NCBI GenBank assembly: GCA_013400975.1
Contig: WBMZ01009041.1
Location: forward strand, 1-64,000
Direction: 5' to 3'
Source of the DNA: Atrichornis clamosus
Lineage: Eukaryota; Chordata; Aves; Passeriformes; Menuridae
DNA: 64,000 nt
Part shown: positions 1 to 12,600 of the stretch, piece after piece
Position numbering within the stretch: the first letter of the stretch is position 1
Layout: every line of letters begins with the position of its first letter
Program-made: the position numbers and the translations under genes
Notes under the pieces: model-generated
The model's input: the letters and a program-made list of their open reading frames with translations, nothing else
What the model was told of the DNA's origin: nothing
Databases searched by the model: none

Positions 1-1219
1 CGCAGTCAATTTCTCTACCCAGGAGCGATGTCTTCCCAGAATTCATAAATCCAAATAGGGTCCTTCTGCACTGCCAGTTGGTCTTTTTCCATTTGTTCAG
101 CCACCCCCACTGTGCATATGCCACCATACATGAGGCAGTGTAGAGGTAGTGTTGGCCATTTCTCTTGTTCAGTGATATTCAAAGCCAGCAGGACAGCTTT
201 CAGCTCTGCAACCTAACTTGATCCACATCATCCCTCAATAGCTTCTGTGACTCGGCACATATGACTCCATATGGCAGCTTTCCATTTTTGATGTATCTCT
301 ACAATATGACAGGAAAATATGACAGGAACCATCAACAAAAAAAGAGCGTTGCTTTTCATTTTCAGGTAGCTGATTATATGGTGGAGCCTTCTCAGCATGT
401 GTCACCTTCTTCTCCTCCTCTTTGGATGATAATCTGAAATTTTTGCCTTTGGGTCAGTTTGTGATGATTTTCAAGATCCCTGGGCAATTTGGATTTCCTG
501 TTGTGTGACCAAGTGAAACCCACTTACTCCACGTAGCATCAGTGTCATGGTGTGTTGCAGAGGCTTTCCCTTTGAACATCCAGCCCAGCACCGGCAGTCG
601 GGGTGCCAGAAGCAGCTGTGCTTTGCTGCCAATCCCTTCTGAAGCACCTTGAACCCCTTCAGAAGTTGCCAGATTCTCTTTTTCAGCTGGAGTGTAGCAG
701 ACCTTGGATCCTTTGTATCCCCAACTCCAGAACCCCAGGGGTGGCCCTTGAGTCTCCCTCTCCAGGTACTTCTTGCCAGAGACTCCAGGAGTGTCCATTC
801 TTCCTGGCTGTGGTGTTGAGCTCATTTTTTACATCTTGAACTGTCCTGACTGACATGACCCAAAGGCATGAACAATCTCCTGTTTAATTTGTTCAAAAAC
901 TTGTCGTTGGTCTGGTTCCCACTTGAAATCCTTATTCTTCTGTGTCACATGATAGAGAGGGCTTACAATCTGACTCTACTCTGGAATATAGATCCTTCAA
1001 AAACCCACAGTGCCTAGGAAAGCTTGTATTTCCTTTTTGCTGGTTGGTGGGGACATAACTGCTATTTTGTTGAATAAATCCATCAGAATCTGACAACATC
1101 CATCTTGCCTTTTTACTCCTAAAACCTGAATTTCCTGGGCAGGTCTCTTGACCTTCCTGAAAATCTCTTTCTAAACTCCAAACATGGTTTAGACTGCAGT
1201 GAGGAGACATGGCAGACAT
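1..1219 (-). pseudogene. ERVL-type endogenous retrovirus pol relic (RT C-terminal part to RNase H)
   Basis: This is a decayed retroviral pol, read on the minus strand and cut by the left edge of the window. In sense order (right to left) it shows the end of reverse transcriptase near 1000-1150 (a 'SPPTSKKEIQAFLG'-like stretch spread over two frames), then the connection domain at 454-825. There one 123-residue frame contains 'PLGFWSWGYKGSK', 'LLLAPRLPVLGWMFKG' and 'THHDTDATWSKW', which are typical of the ERVL (class III) family in birds and mammals. RNase H follows with a 'VDGS' motif at about 325-340 and an 'AELKAVLLALNI' segment at about 170-210. Known role of the intact gene: copying retroviral RNA into DNA. 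The frame is broken by stops and frameshifts, and the RT catalytic YxDD region is not seen, so it cannot make a working enzyme. Family assignment is from remembered motifs, and ERVL is more likely than another class. Confidence 0.85.
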
Positions 1220-1690
1220 AGCAATAAAAGTATACTTTTGTTAACATCTAAAGGAAATCCAAAATTCTCAAAAGTTCTTGGAACAAGCCTGAAGGAGAAA
1301 AAGGGGGTGAAAAGCTGAGGAAAATTATCCTCCCCTGTTCTTCTCACAGACTGGGTGCAATTATTAATGAATTCCCAGAGGTAACACCTGAGGAAAGGAC
1401 AGGAGAACAATACTGAACACATATTCCAAATGACCCTATTGTCTTTGATGTTATCATGTCATAAGCTGATACCACACAGCATAGCAATAAAACAATCCTG
1501 ATCCCTCTCCCTGCTCTGAAGAAGAGAATCAGGGAAAACACATAGTGCATATCCGGGCGTATAATGCACTGGGTAAACAGACAGAGCAATGTTGTGGCCA
1601 GTGACTCTGTACATAATAAAACAAATGCGTATATCAAATTTGTTTCCAACCCTCTCTGGGCAGATCTGTTGTTATCTCAACCCTTCAAGC
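1220..1690 (-). mobile_element. Probable ERVL leader region fused to pol
   Basis: This lies between the candidate primer-binding site and the first recognisable pol sequence. In an intact provirus several kilobases of gag, protease and RT would separate these two points, but here there are only about 470 bases. A 101-codon minus-strand frame (1344-1649) is open. It is hydrophobic and matches nothing I recognise, so I read it as leader sequence, not a gene. The arrangement implies an internal deletion that removed gag, protease and most of RT. The leader label is inferred from position only. Confidence 0.5.
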
Positions 1691-1706
1691 CCCGCACTGG
1701 ATGCCA
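1691..1706 (-). promoter_or_regulatory. Candidate retroviral primer-binding site
   Basis: On the minus strand this reads TGGCATCCAGTGCGGG and continues into GCTTGAAGG. It starts 8 bases downstream of an LTR-like CA end. The shape (TGG start followed by a GTGGGG-like stretch) resembles the tRNA-primer sites of avian endogenous retroviruses with several substitutions. The tRNA cannot be named with confidence. Confidence 0.5.
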
Positions 1707-1714
1707 AAGAAAGC

Positions 1715-1817
1715 TGTTGTGGTTTTAGAATAAGAAAATGAACAGTAAGAACCACAGTGGGGAATGTGGCACCACCCGACTGCACAACTCGCACACCCCA
1801 GCCAAACTGGCACCATC
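1715..1817 (-). mobile_element. LTR remnant of the ERVL-like element
   Basis: The segment begins on the plus strand with TGTTGTGGTTTTAG, the kind of terminal sequence seen on avian ERV LTRs. It directly abuts the primer-binding-like site, so on the minus strand it would be the 3' end of the 5' LTR. Only about 100 bases are recognisable before CR1-like sequence starts. I could not find the other LTR terminus, so this is probably a fragment. It includes a C-rich patch (about 1769-1805). Confidence 0.5.
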
Positions 1818-1913
1818 CTGAACATCTTGATCTAAGTAGTCCTATTTTAAGAGGGTTGGACTAGATAAGATCCAAAGGGTGCTTCCTTTCAAAATCATTC
1901 TGTAGATTTGTGA
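1818..1913 (+). mobile_element. CR1 retroposon 3' end (short)
   Basis: The segment has the CR1 3'-terminal order: 'gatctaagtagtcctatttt', then 'gagggttggactagat', a diverged 'ggtgcttcctttcaaaatc', and an 'attctgtagatttgtgat' tail. It is a few tens of bases of 3' UTR only, strongly 5' truncated. It adjoins the LTR remnant, so it may have inserted into that LTR or displaced the rest of it. Confidence 0.75.
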
Positions 1914-4900
1914 TCGTATGGTTAATGTTTCTCCCACGAAGGAGGGCGAAAATCTTATCAGCTATTTTTCTTAATTTCACTAACCACTTCAAGGCATTAG
2001 TTATGAAATTTCAATGAAACTGACATGAAAATCAGTGTGTTCAGTTTGGGGAAATTATCAAGGGATTTAAACTGCGAGGAAAAGTAAAATTTTGTAAAAA
2101 TCACATGCTTTTAGGTACAAAGATTTTGCGTACTGTCACTGTTATAATGTCAGCAGTAGGTCAGCTGCTAGAAACCATAACCAAATTTTGTGTATAGGTA
2201 TTTGAAAATATGTTTATAAACTTTTCTCTGGGAAATCTGAAGTTGAGGTAAAAACTCAACTGTAAACTTCTGAGATTCCCTCTTTTTTTTGTTTTAGTCT
2301 GGTTCTTGCTGTCATCTTTTCCAAAGACAGCTTACAGTAACTGATGTGTAACTTCAAATGTTACTAGTATGGCTATTTTAGTTTATGAATGTACTTCTTT
2401 GTTGCATTACCTAAAGAAAACCAAGAAAGACTTCATGGATATAATTCTTTCATTTTTCAAGAGCAGATTGGAAGTACTGTCTTAATGGCATAGGTACAAT
2501 GATCAAGGCAACAATTCATCCTTGACATAGTTTGCTAGAAGTCAAAGGAATTGCATCAGAGATAAATCTGGACAATTAATGTTTAAAGGTAACCTAGAGT
2601 AATTTGGCTGAAGAACTATCCCACACCCCAAAAGTGATTCATTACTGAAAAATTACTAATCTTAAAAGTAGTGCTGCCAGTAAGTCATGGAACAGGTAGG
2701 AAGTATTCCTAGTGACTACTTAAGCTCTTATTTTTAGCTGCTTCAAAATGCCATCTAATTCCTGTCACTCTTTTCAGTTCCTGCCTGTATAAATAATTGT
2801 TAACTTTTTCCCAATCTTGATCTTTGGAATTTCTAAAACACATTCAGTTAATAAGGAATCTATTTGCAGCTTTAACAATGTTTTATAGTCATTAGCTTTT
2901 TTGCTGTCAATGTGTTTTTAAGCATGCTAATTGGAATGAGAAAGAAAAGATGATTTGGGGAACTGCATCAGTAAACACTATAATTAAGTATAGCATACTA
3001 TTTTTTTTGTAGTGTAAAAAAATTGCTATCAGTTTTGTGAGCAATGTTTCAAACATGCTTTAGTATTAAATATTCCTAAGAAAAATTAGAATATTTCATC
3101 TTAATATATCTAAAAATGTTATATGACATTACTGTAGCAAGCAGTATCACCAAGAGGAAATCTTGTCTGTTAATTCCACACTCCTACTCTGAGAAGATAG
3201 AAGTAGTGAAGTTGGGTGTCTTTCCACAGATATGGCAACAGTTTCGTAAATAGCTTTTACACGGGGAAGGAACCTAAGTGCTGTCCTGAGACAGTTTTTT
3301 ATATCTATCTTGGCTCCCTTGTGTTGCCCTGGCTGGGAAAAGATTCTATTTAGTGTGAACGGTTTTCCCAGCACCAAATGTTACTGGGATTCTTTTGAGC
3401 AATCCAGAATTGTACCCTGTCATCAGTTGAGAGGAAGAATAAATATGATTCAAGAAGAGCAAATGTTACAAGAGCTATCACATCTACTTCCCTTAGCTGA
3501 AAAGAGTGAGTGAGTCTGCTTGACTATAACTGTACTAACTATATAAATGTATTTCTTCAAAATCAGTTCCACAGGGTTAGAATCACATACCTACCTTCAT
3601 GTTCAAGATCTTTCATTCCCATATTGGTAAACTAATTGGTGTTTGATCTAACTCTGGAATAAAGATGCATGCCATGTTCACTGTCACTGTCTTATTTCAA
3701 TATAGCAGCTTTTATAACAAGACACTTCTGTTAAGTTGTTATGCTTCCTGGTATTAACTTGCAGAAGATACTTCTAGGCATGTCCAGTTTCTCAGTTAGT
3801 ATAGGTTATCAGATTCAATTTGATCAAATAAGCTAAGCCACTTTAGGTTAGCAGTTCTCTGTTCCCTTGTTTTAAGGAAAATTTCTAAGACTTTTCTTGT
3901 ATTTTCAAATGCATTAAGAATAGAGTTGAGAAATCCTCTGATTTCTAAACTTCTTCATTATTTTGGGTTTGTTTCTTCATATTGGTTTTCTTTTGCTGTC
4001 TTTGAGACATCTCTGGCAGAGAACGTGTTATAAAGTCAGTGGAGGACAGGTTTCTCTTTGATCTACTAATTTATAGGGGGTTGAAAAGATGTGTTTTACG
4101 TGCTTTGCAAACAGTAGGTGTGGGTGGGTGGAAGGGTCATGAAAGACAGGGAGGGAACAGCAGCTCAGAAAGTAGGACAGGAGTTGTAGCATTAGGAAGT
4201 AAAACAATACAGCTGGAAAGAGAATGAAGGCTGGACTGGTCAAAATATTACGAAGGTGGTGTGAAAGGGAGAGAGAAAACTCTGAAGTTAAACAATGTGT
4301 AGTGTATCTTTATGTGATCACATCTGCAAATGCACAGACATTTTCAGGTGTATTATGTTTTATCATAAAAATCTTAAATTGGAACATCTTAGAAGCAAGC
4401 CAATGAAAAATTCTGCTTAAGTTATTTAACAGCATTTGTCCATATCCCTTTCCTTAAAAAATACATCCACAACCAGGACCACTGTCCAAATTGTGCTGAA
4501 GCTGTAACCTACCAAAACAAGGAATGTCAGCAGTCCCTTCCTTGATGTCATAGAAAATGTATGAGTCTTTTCTCTTCATAATTTTTTTTAGTTTTGGGAT
4601 ATCATGTAGATATTTTATTAGTAAGTGTTACCCAAGTTTCTTCTTGACCTCTTTGTTCAGCTGATGACTCATTTTTGAGTAGGACTTGATGATCCTTCTG
4701 AGTACCTTCTAACTCAGAATATTCTCTGATTTCTGGAGGGAGATTTAGTGACTGTCATGAAATAGGACAATAAGCTAGTTCTGCTGGACTTTCATCAGAC
4801 CACAGAACAGTGGAGGAGGTAATCTCAAGCACTAGCAGTTCAGAAATATAGAGATCGTGATATTTATTTTAAAACCTCACTTGACTTAGTTCATGCATTT

Positions 4901-7271
4901 TTCTTACACAGTTTTACCATTCATTTCAGTTCCATCTGTAGGGACCAGAGGTTAGTAAATTCTCTGAACCCTTCTTGTTGAACTCTCTCCCCTAATAAAG
5001 CCCTAATTAAAGCTCTGTGAAAATGGGTCAGCTTCAAGGAAACTCTTGTTTCATTCTTAAGAATTTCTACGTATTTTGAAGAGTTGGGTTCAAACCTTAG
5101 ATTATCAATATGATTCACCGTGCTCTTGAACTGCATTCAGTCTTCAGCTGTTTTGGAGAAGAATTTATAACCCTTTAAATAAGTTCTGATGAGCACTTTC
5201 ATGTGATGAATGCAGAAAACAAAGTCCAATTAAGGGAACCTTATCTCAGCTTTAACAGTGCTCTTTACTTCTAATAAAGCAAAAAACTTTCTATTGTGTG
5301 AAATTGCAAAACTTGTTTGATGCCCGTTCTGATATTTCTATTACTAAGAGTATGCTTTATAAGAAAATAAGAACAGAATTCTGTGAGTTTCACTTTGAGC
5401 TTGTAAAGAAAGCACATCTTGACCTATACAGCAGTAAGTTAGGGTCCACAGTCTTATGTTTGGACTTAACATGTGTGTAAGTGCACCTCTTCTATGAGTT
5501 CTGGTTTATTATTGATTGATTTTTACTTTACAGTTACTGGTACTGAAAACACACCTCCATAATTGCCTTATGCTTCCATGACTTTCAAATACTAGTAGCA
5601 AATAAAAATTCTAAAACAGACCAGCCCATATAGATTTTATTTAATTGTGAGATAGTGTCACACTCATGCTAGAAGAAATCATTTGTCAGAAAAAAGTCCT
5701 GAGAGACCTTTATATTGAAAAGTGTTTTTACACGTGGGACTTCAGATATTTACCACATGGTCAAGTAACTGAGTTTAAGGATGATTTAATCTTCTTCTGG
5801 AGGAGTAAGCTTATCAGTTCATAAATATATGCTACAACAAATTTCTCAACAAACTTCTTACTTTCTAGAGGAAATCCTGAAAGACTTTGCTCAAAATTGG
5901 TAATTATGGTCCTCTTTGTAATTTGCCTTGTCAAATATTCTTTTTGAAATTTGCTTTGTTGTACCTTATCCAGGTAGTTAATTCTTTTCAAAGACAATGC
6001 TTGGCTGCGTTATGTTATTAATCAAAAATTTTGTGCTTTCAGCAACCATTCCTACAGGAAAACAGAACAAAATATAGAAGGCCTAAAAAGGAAAATGAAG
6101 CTATAATGCCAAAACTGTATACAATGTTGATCTTTTTTTATTTTAACTGCCAAAAAAAGTTTTATTTTGAGCACTGATACATAAATTAGTTCTCTAGATA
6201 GCAAAATGGGGATATTGAAGGCAGTTGGTGACAATAGTGAGTTTTCACTTCATAGTTTAATGTGCTTAATTTATCGGTAGGTTGAGATCATTATTCAGTA
6301 GTCATATATGTTAAAACATTTTAATTAAAGTAACTTTGCTACCTCATGATTTAGTTCTAGAGCTGATTTATTCTTTGTGGAGGAGATATGAAGCACTTGT
6401 CACCTTAGAACATATTTGTAGAGAAAAAAAAAGAGTATTTTAGAGTATTTATGATAAACAATTAATCTCACTATTAGCTGGCCAAAGTGTTACTTTCACA
6501 AGCCAATATCTTTCAATTATAGTGCAAGACAAAGCAGACAAGATGTTTCTTGCCCAAGCTAAATGTAATCAAAGATGTAAATGGAAAAAAATGGCAATAT
6601 ATTCAGTGGGACAGAGAAGAGAGGTGACTTGGATGAAGCACTCTTAAATGCTAAATTCGGTATTGTCTTAATGAGGAATTTCTGTGAGGTTCTTTTTGTT
6701 TGTTTGTTTGTTTTATGTGCTGCAAGGAGTAGCAGGTGTTTTTTCTGTTATGATAAAAAATGTTCTAACATCTCTGGAAATGCTTTTAGTAGCACAAATA
6801 CTTTTGTCTTGATCCTTCCCCACCCTTCTAAAAAAAGTCCGGATTGCTTTGTTTGTATTGAATTGGCCCTATGGCATATTACTGCAAGGGTTAAGGGGAA
6901 ACTAACCAAGTTTGTTGCAAGTGCAAGAGACGTGTTGGCAATCCACATGGAATAACCAGCATGAAAATCATTTAAGTGAGAGAACTGCTGCCTAAAAGGA
7001 AACAAGAGTGAACAATGAGGGGAGAAAACCATCTTGTGGAGGTGCAGGGCCAATGTATCTGTATGCCCAGAACAATTCTGCAAGAAGGAAAGGGGAATAC
7101 ACCCTCAGGTACAACCTCACCTGTTCGGGCAAAGGACTTAGATCACAGGATACTTCTGCTTGTTTAAGTAAACCCTGTCCTCTACAAAGACAGTCTGAGA
7201 AGATGCAGGTACATGTGAGAACTGTTTATAGCAAATTGCCAATTTCTGAAGTCTCTTATGGATTCATATAA
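1914..7271. other. Unique AT-rich non-coding stretch
   Basis: I see no repeat family, RNA gene or credible exon here. The frames that occur are short (up to 124 codons at 6581-6955), have no recognisable domain and are the length expected by chance in AT-rich DNA. There is a small TTTG run near 6697-6715. Short T and A runs are scattered. Confidence 0.6.
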
Positions 7272-7510
7272 TAATTCATTTAAAACCATTACCCTTTGTC
7301 CTATCACAAGAGGTCATGAAAAAAGGTTTGTCCCATCTTTCTTACAAGCCCCCTTTAATTACTGAGGGGCCACAGTTAAATCTTCATGGAGTCTTCTCCT
7401 GACTAAACAACTTCAACTCTGTCAGCCTTTCTTCCTAGGAGAGGTGTTCCGTCTTTGTGCCATTTTTAAGCACTCCTGCTTCACTTTTTCTTATCCCCTA
7501 ATCTTCCTTC
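7272..7510 (-). mobile_element. Old CR1 fragment, ORF2 3' region
   Basis: Read on the minus strand it follows the CR1 consensus order for the end of ORF2. On the plus strand the matching words are 'accctttgtcctatcac', 'cccatctttcttacaagccc', 'aactctgtcagcctttcttc' and 'ctaggagaggtgttcc'. It is heavily diverged, with many small gaps, and the terminal 3' repeat is not seen, so this is an internal piece of an old copy. Both edges are fuzzy by tens of bases. Confidence 0.75.
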
Positions 7511-9591
7511 TCTACATCTGTGGGTCTAGCTTGAAGACGTTGAGCATCATTCCTGCTGCTAAAGGGACATCCCAGGACACTCCAAGTTGCATTTTTATAT
7601 TCACATAACCTTTTTCTTTTTTTTTTTAAATAAATCTAGTGCACTGTCTTGCCAGAAGCTCTTTCCTTTCTAATGGAGCATATCATAATCAAAATTACAA
7701 ATCTGCCTCACCTAAAAGTAAAAGAATAATTTTGATTAATACAGGACTGGGCTGGTAATGTGTAATAATTATGGCTAATGTGTCACAAGAGGCAATAAAT
7801 ATGGATAGTAAGATGTACAACAGCCATTTCCAGCAATGTGAAAGCCACAGAATATATTCCATCTATCTCTTCTAGTTTGTTTCAGTATGTAAATTTATCC
7901 TTTTAAGACTATGCAGCTGTTGTCAGATTAAAAATTTATCTGCAGCCTACCAAGATACAGCAGAATATTTCAGCAGTAAACTTCACAGAGAGGAAACAAA
8001 TAAAATTAATAAAATCAGAATATTCACTGGAAATAATACATCAATCCTTATGAAACTGCAGATGTCTAAAGCACATACAAGCATACCTACATTCATAGAT
8101 GCATGCATTTTTGCTTTTCTGAAGGGCCAGCTGCTCTCTAGGGTGGTGATGTGTCTTTAGGAAGCTGATCAGAGTCCATTACTTCTCTGCCCGTTGATTG
8201 TGAGAAAAGTATCTAACAAAACAAAGGGGGTTTCTTCTCATTATGCATTCTTATGAATTTCAAATCCAAAGTTAGAATTGTATCTGAAGTAAATGGGTGA
8301 AATCCTTTGAGACTTTTTCACCAGCATGTAATTTCATTAGAATTCATTAAGTCACTGTAGAGAAAAAGAAAAGAAAAAAAAAAAGAGCAACCCCAGGGAG
8401 AGTTGTTCCTTTCAGCTTTCTTTTTCCTCCTTTGAATTACACACTTGCAAGATATTTTGAAGATTTTCCGTCTTGTTTTTAATTTTTGCATTGCCATCTC
8501 CAGTGTACTGCCAGTAAGGCAGTATGGTTGGGTCTAAAATTTCAATCAATATATTCTCAAGTTCTGAAGATATAAAAGTACAGCTTTCTATCTTATCTCT
8601 ACACTCTACTGAATATGTTTTATTTCTGTTTAAAATGATGTGTTTATATGGCTTAAAACACTGAAGGATTTTCACATATTAAATATTTGCTGCAGTATCA
8701 AAATTAAATCCTTCTCTGGATCTTGGCATGCCAAAGTATTAACATTTAGCTGCAAAAGTTCAGTAGCTTGACTAGTTCAGAGTTTTGGGGTCAGTTGGTT
8801 TTTTTTTTCTTCTTATTGCACTGCCCTCATGTTCAGACAATGCTGAAATTTGAAGAAGCTCTGAGTAATCTCAATATTAATATTTTCTGTGTTCTGTTTT
8901 TTTCTTTTGTGTTGAATTTTAATTCCCCTGAAACCCAAGACTGCTGACTGAGTCACAATGCTAATAGTGATTAACACTAGGGATGTGTGATGTGTAACTC
9001 AAACCTTCTGTAATACTCCATCTTGTAGAAAGAGAAAAATTTGGAAATAAGTAGTCAGTGAGTTTTTTGACAAAGTCCTTTTTGGCTTCAGATTTAAGAA
9101 AGTTTTTCATTTGCTACAATACATGAATTTTTTGAATGGTATGTTTATTGAAATTCAGAATGTTAAAGTGCAAGGGACTTGATCTCACAAGACTGACATT
9201 GCACTAAGTCCTCTCTATTAAGAAAATGTAGCAAGTTATCTGACAGATTTAAAAGGGTTACTGAGGAAAAAAAAGTGGGTTTGATTGCTTGTTTGATTTA
9301 GGGAGGCACTTGAGTTTGGCAAATACTTAGCTCAATTCCCATACACCTCAGCATGCCCCTTCCTTAAACTGGAGTCAGGTTGTATTATTGTAGAGCACAA
9401 GAGCTCCAGACAGTGTTTCTTCATTTATGGACTTGAGCAGTGAAATTGTCCAAATTTCTGCAATGGGACACCTTCAGGAGACAAAATTTTGTTTTATCAT
9501 TCTGCAAATATTGGTCTATCCATGACCAATATGTTTTCTAGTATAAGCTGGGGAAGTTGTAAACTGTCTTATTGTTAATCAGAGCACACCA
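7511..9591. other. Unique AT-rich non-coding stretch
   Basis: No repeat family or credible exon is visible. An 87-codon minus-strand frame (8412-8675) has no recognisable domain. There are T-rich runs near 7617-7628 and 8800-8812 and an A-rich run near 8362-8384. Confidence 0.55.
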
Positions 9592-9690
9592 GAAAAGAAA
9601 AAAAAAACCAAAAACCAACCAAAAAAACCTATCAACCAACTAACCAACCAACCAAAAAAACAACAACAAAAAAAACCCCACCACAACATC
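9592..9690 (+). repeat. A-rich (CCAA/CAA)n low-complexity tract
   Basis: Nearly 100 bases consist almost only of A and C on the plus strand: an A run, then imperfect CCAA units ('ccaactaaccaaccaacc') and CAA units ending in CCCCACCACAAC. This strong strand asymmetry is typical of decayed poly-A or simple-repeat DNA. Confidence 0.85.
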
Positions 9691-12600
9691 AAATGAAAAA
9701 CCTAACTACCAGCTTTTTGGAACTGTAAACCTTAAGAAACATTTATTTGGAAACTACCTGTTTCTGTTATTTCTTCAGGAAGTATAGATATGTAAGTATA
9801 TGTTGTGCATCTAGGATGAACTATCATGATGTTTGGCTTAGTCAGTATTCTAGAAAAGATTAAAAATTGTTAGAGATTGGCAGAAGTTTAAGTCAGGTAG
9901 AAGAGATGACAGCTTTTGTTTTCATCCTCCCTAAGGAAAAATGGGATGTATTTTACAAAAATATTTTAAAGTGTTTCTTTTAATCATAAAGCCATTTCAG
10001 CACTCTCTCATTAACATTATTTATAACATCATCTTAGATGAGAAGGCAGCATTTAGACACTCTTGTCTTTTATTTCTAGGTGGGTAATATCTATAAACTA
10101 TTGAGTCAGTGTCCTTTTATGAAAGGGCAGGAAGTACTATGGTCTTTAAATCTAACATCCCGAATTACACAAAACCAATAGTGAAGCCCAGGCAGAATGT
10201 CTGCCACATCTGTGGAAATTTGTTACAAAATTCGGCAAAAATATTTTGACAAAACCCTTTACTGCCTGTAAGTCCTGATTTCACATTCTCAGTGTGCTTC
10301 ACAGAATCACGATAAAATACAGAAATATTTTGTCATTGCTGTGTAAGATACGAAGTGATAGACTACAAAATATGGCATTTGGTATTAATCACAGGTATAA
10401 GTCTCCTTTGGCATTCTTGACAGCTTATTTTTCAGACTTTATGGAGGTTAGCAATTAACTTTTCAAATAGGGCCACTCATGAGGATCCCATCATCTAAAA
10501 TTAGACCTCTAAGTTAAAAAATCTTGCCTCAAAACCTAACTTTCCTTTGCTGTTACTAATGTTAATAAGAAACCCCAGGGCCTTTAGATCTCTTCTCATT
10601 TACACTTTCTCTTCTCCTCTGTGAATAGTGTGATCTGGATGAATCCTCTTGCTTTATGAAAGCTATATCCACTGCCTTCCTGTATTTTAACAGTCTGCAG
10701 TGCATCTTTAGTAATTGCTAGTCAGCTAGGCAGCAGCATTTAAAATGTTACGTGTGGAAGCAAAGCCTTCTGACAATGTCCTACCTATTCTCTTGTTACA
10801 ATTTTATAACTGCAGTTCTTTTAGAATTAGGGCCATATTTGTTGCTGAAGTTGTGTCTTAAAGTTTCTTTTGTTTGATTTGCGGGGATTTCTTTTCTTGT
10901 GGTGCTTTTTAGTGTTTGAGTAATACTGTTATCGTATGCTATCCTAATGGCATTTATGTACTAATTGAGTATTTGAATTGGGTCAGAAGTAAAACGTCTA
11001 CTTGCAATGAGTTTTTAGTTTGGTGGCTTGTTTGTTTATTTTCTGATTAGGAGTGTTTTTTGTATGCTTATCTCAGCTGGTCCATAAATCTTAATCTGAG
11101 ACATCATCCTCTCTTTGGAGGTATTGTTTTAAAGTTGAAAAAAAAAAAAAAAAGAAAAATACCCAAAATAACCTCTTCTTAAATGTGGAGGATGTGTAAT
11201 TAAACTGTGATAATTGTGATCTTATGAGTGGCCTTTCTGCTCCTGAACTAATTAGTTCTTCTGTATTTTAAACAGAGAAGAAATTTTAGTTTAGGACTGC
11301 AGGTGATTTTATCTATGAAAATGTGATTGGCTCTAAAGGGCATTCATCTTATAAACAGCAGAAATAGTCAAGCTAAAGTTAACTTCAGTTATATACAGTA
11401 TTCAGTTGTGGAAATGAAAATAATACTAAATAAATTGAAACACCAGAATCCCTTTTCCTTAAAAATGCAAGTATTATGCTTAAAATGTATCACATAACAG
11501 AATTTTTCAATTTTATGTCTATGATCTATGTAACTGTAAATGTAGTGAAAATAAGGATGGTCTCAGGTTCTGAAAGGGCTTGAACTCTTCTTCATTGCTT
11601 CTAAAGCTATAATTCCAGTACGGTATGTGAGTTCACTTATTGTGTATGGATTTGAGCTGTCATGAAATCAATCATAGTTAACCTGAGCTGGAATAGTTTA
11701 TAGGTGCCACTCTTGAGCAATGACAGCGTAAGTTGCAATACCTAGGTTTCTAAAGTGACAAGTTCCATTTTCTGAATGCGAAAAAAGCCTGTGATTAAGA
11801 TACAATTATGGTATATGACAACTATGAAATGCCTCAAAAAATTGCTGGATATTTTTCTGAGAATAAGGTTGTTTTACTTACATTTTTTTCTGTGTCATAA
11901 TTTAAAATTAATTTGAATTTTTTGTAAATATATTTTTCTCTTGGTTTTAAGAGAATATTCAGGGATTATGTATTTTTCACCAAGCAAAGTTCTTTAACTT
12001 GGTTCTACAATGTTTAGACAACATCAGCACTGAGGATGTGGGTGAACAGGCTTTATTTTGAGGAGAATTGAGGCTTTAATTCTGTTAAGGCTTTTTTTTA
12101 ACTGAAAAGCTGCTGAAACCAGTTTTAAAGCCTCCACTGACTTTGCAGGGCTCCTTTTTTTTTTCATCTCCAAGTTTGAATTAGATGTGTTTAGCTAGGC
12201 ACAGTGCAGAGATAAGGTGGATTGCAGGACACCCCCTCAGAGTCTGGTCACATACTGCTGCACAGCTCCTCTTTCAGCTGTTTCTGCTTACAGTGCCCTC
12301 GTAGTTTTCCCCATGGTGAATTTTTCTGCCTCCAAAGTGACAGAAGTTATCCAAAGGGAAAAAAAAGATCCTTGAGAATTCCGTTGTTTGGGTTATGTTC
12401 TACCCTTAAGAAAGAAGAAGGGCTTTTGCCTGTGCTTCTTCACCAAAAGCTTGAGATCATTACTTATTTAATACTAAATTTTGATAGATGTCAAGTACCC
12501 TAATCCTGAGCCATTAAAGTCCATTTGCCCAAGTAATGAAGTCATTTGCCCAATGACTGAAGCCAGATGGATCATATATGTTTCTGAACCTCAATATTTT

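Noticed and set aside
1344..1649. 101-codon hydrophobic frame as a membrane protein or env
   Set aside because: It sits between a primer-binding-like site and pol, where env would not be, and shows no signal-peptide or fusion-peptide layout. Position fits leader DNA.
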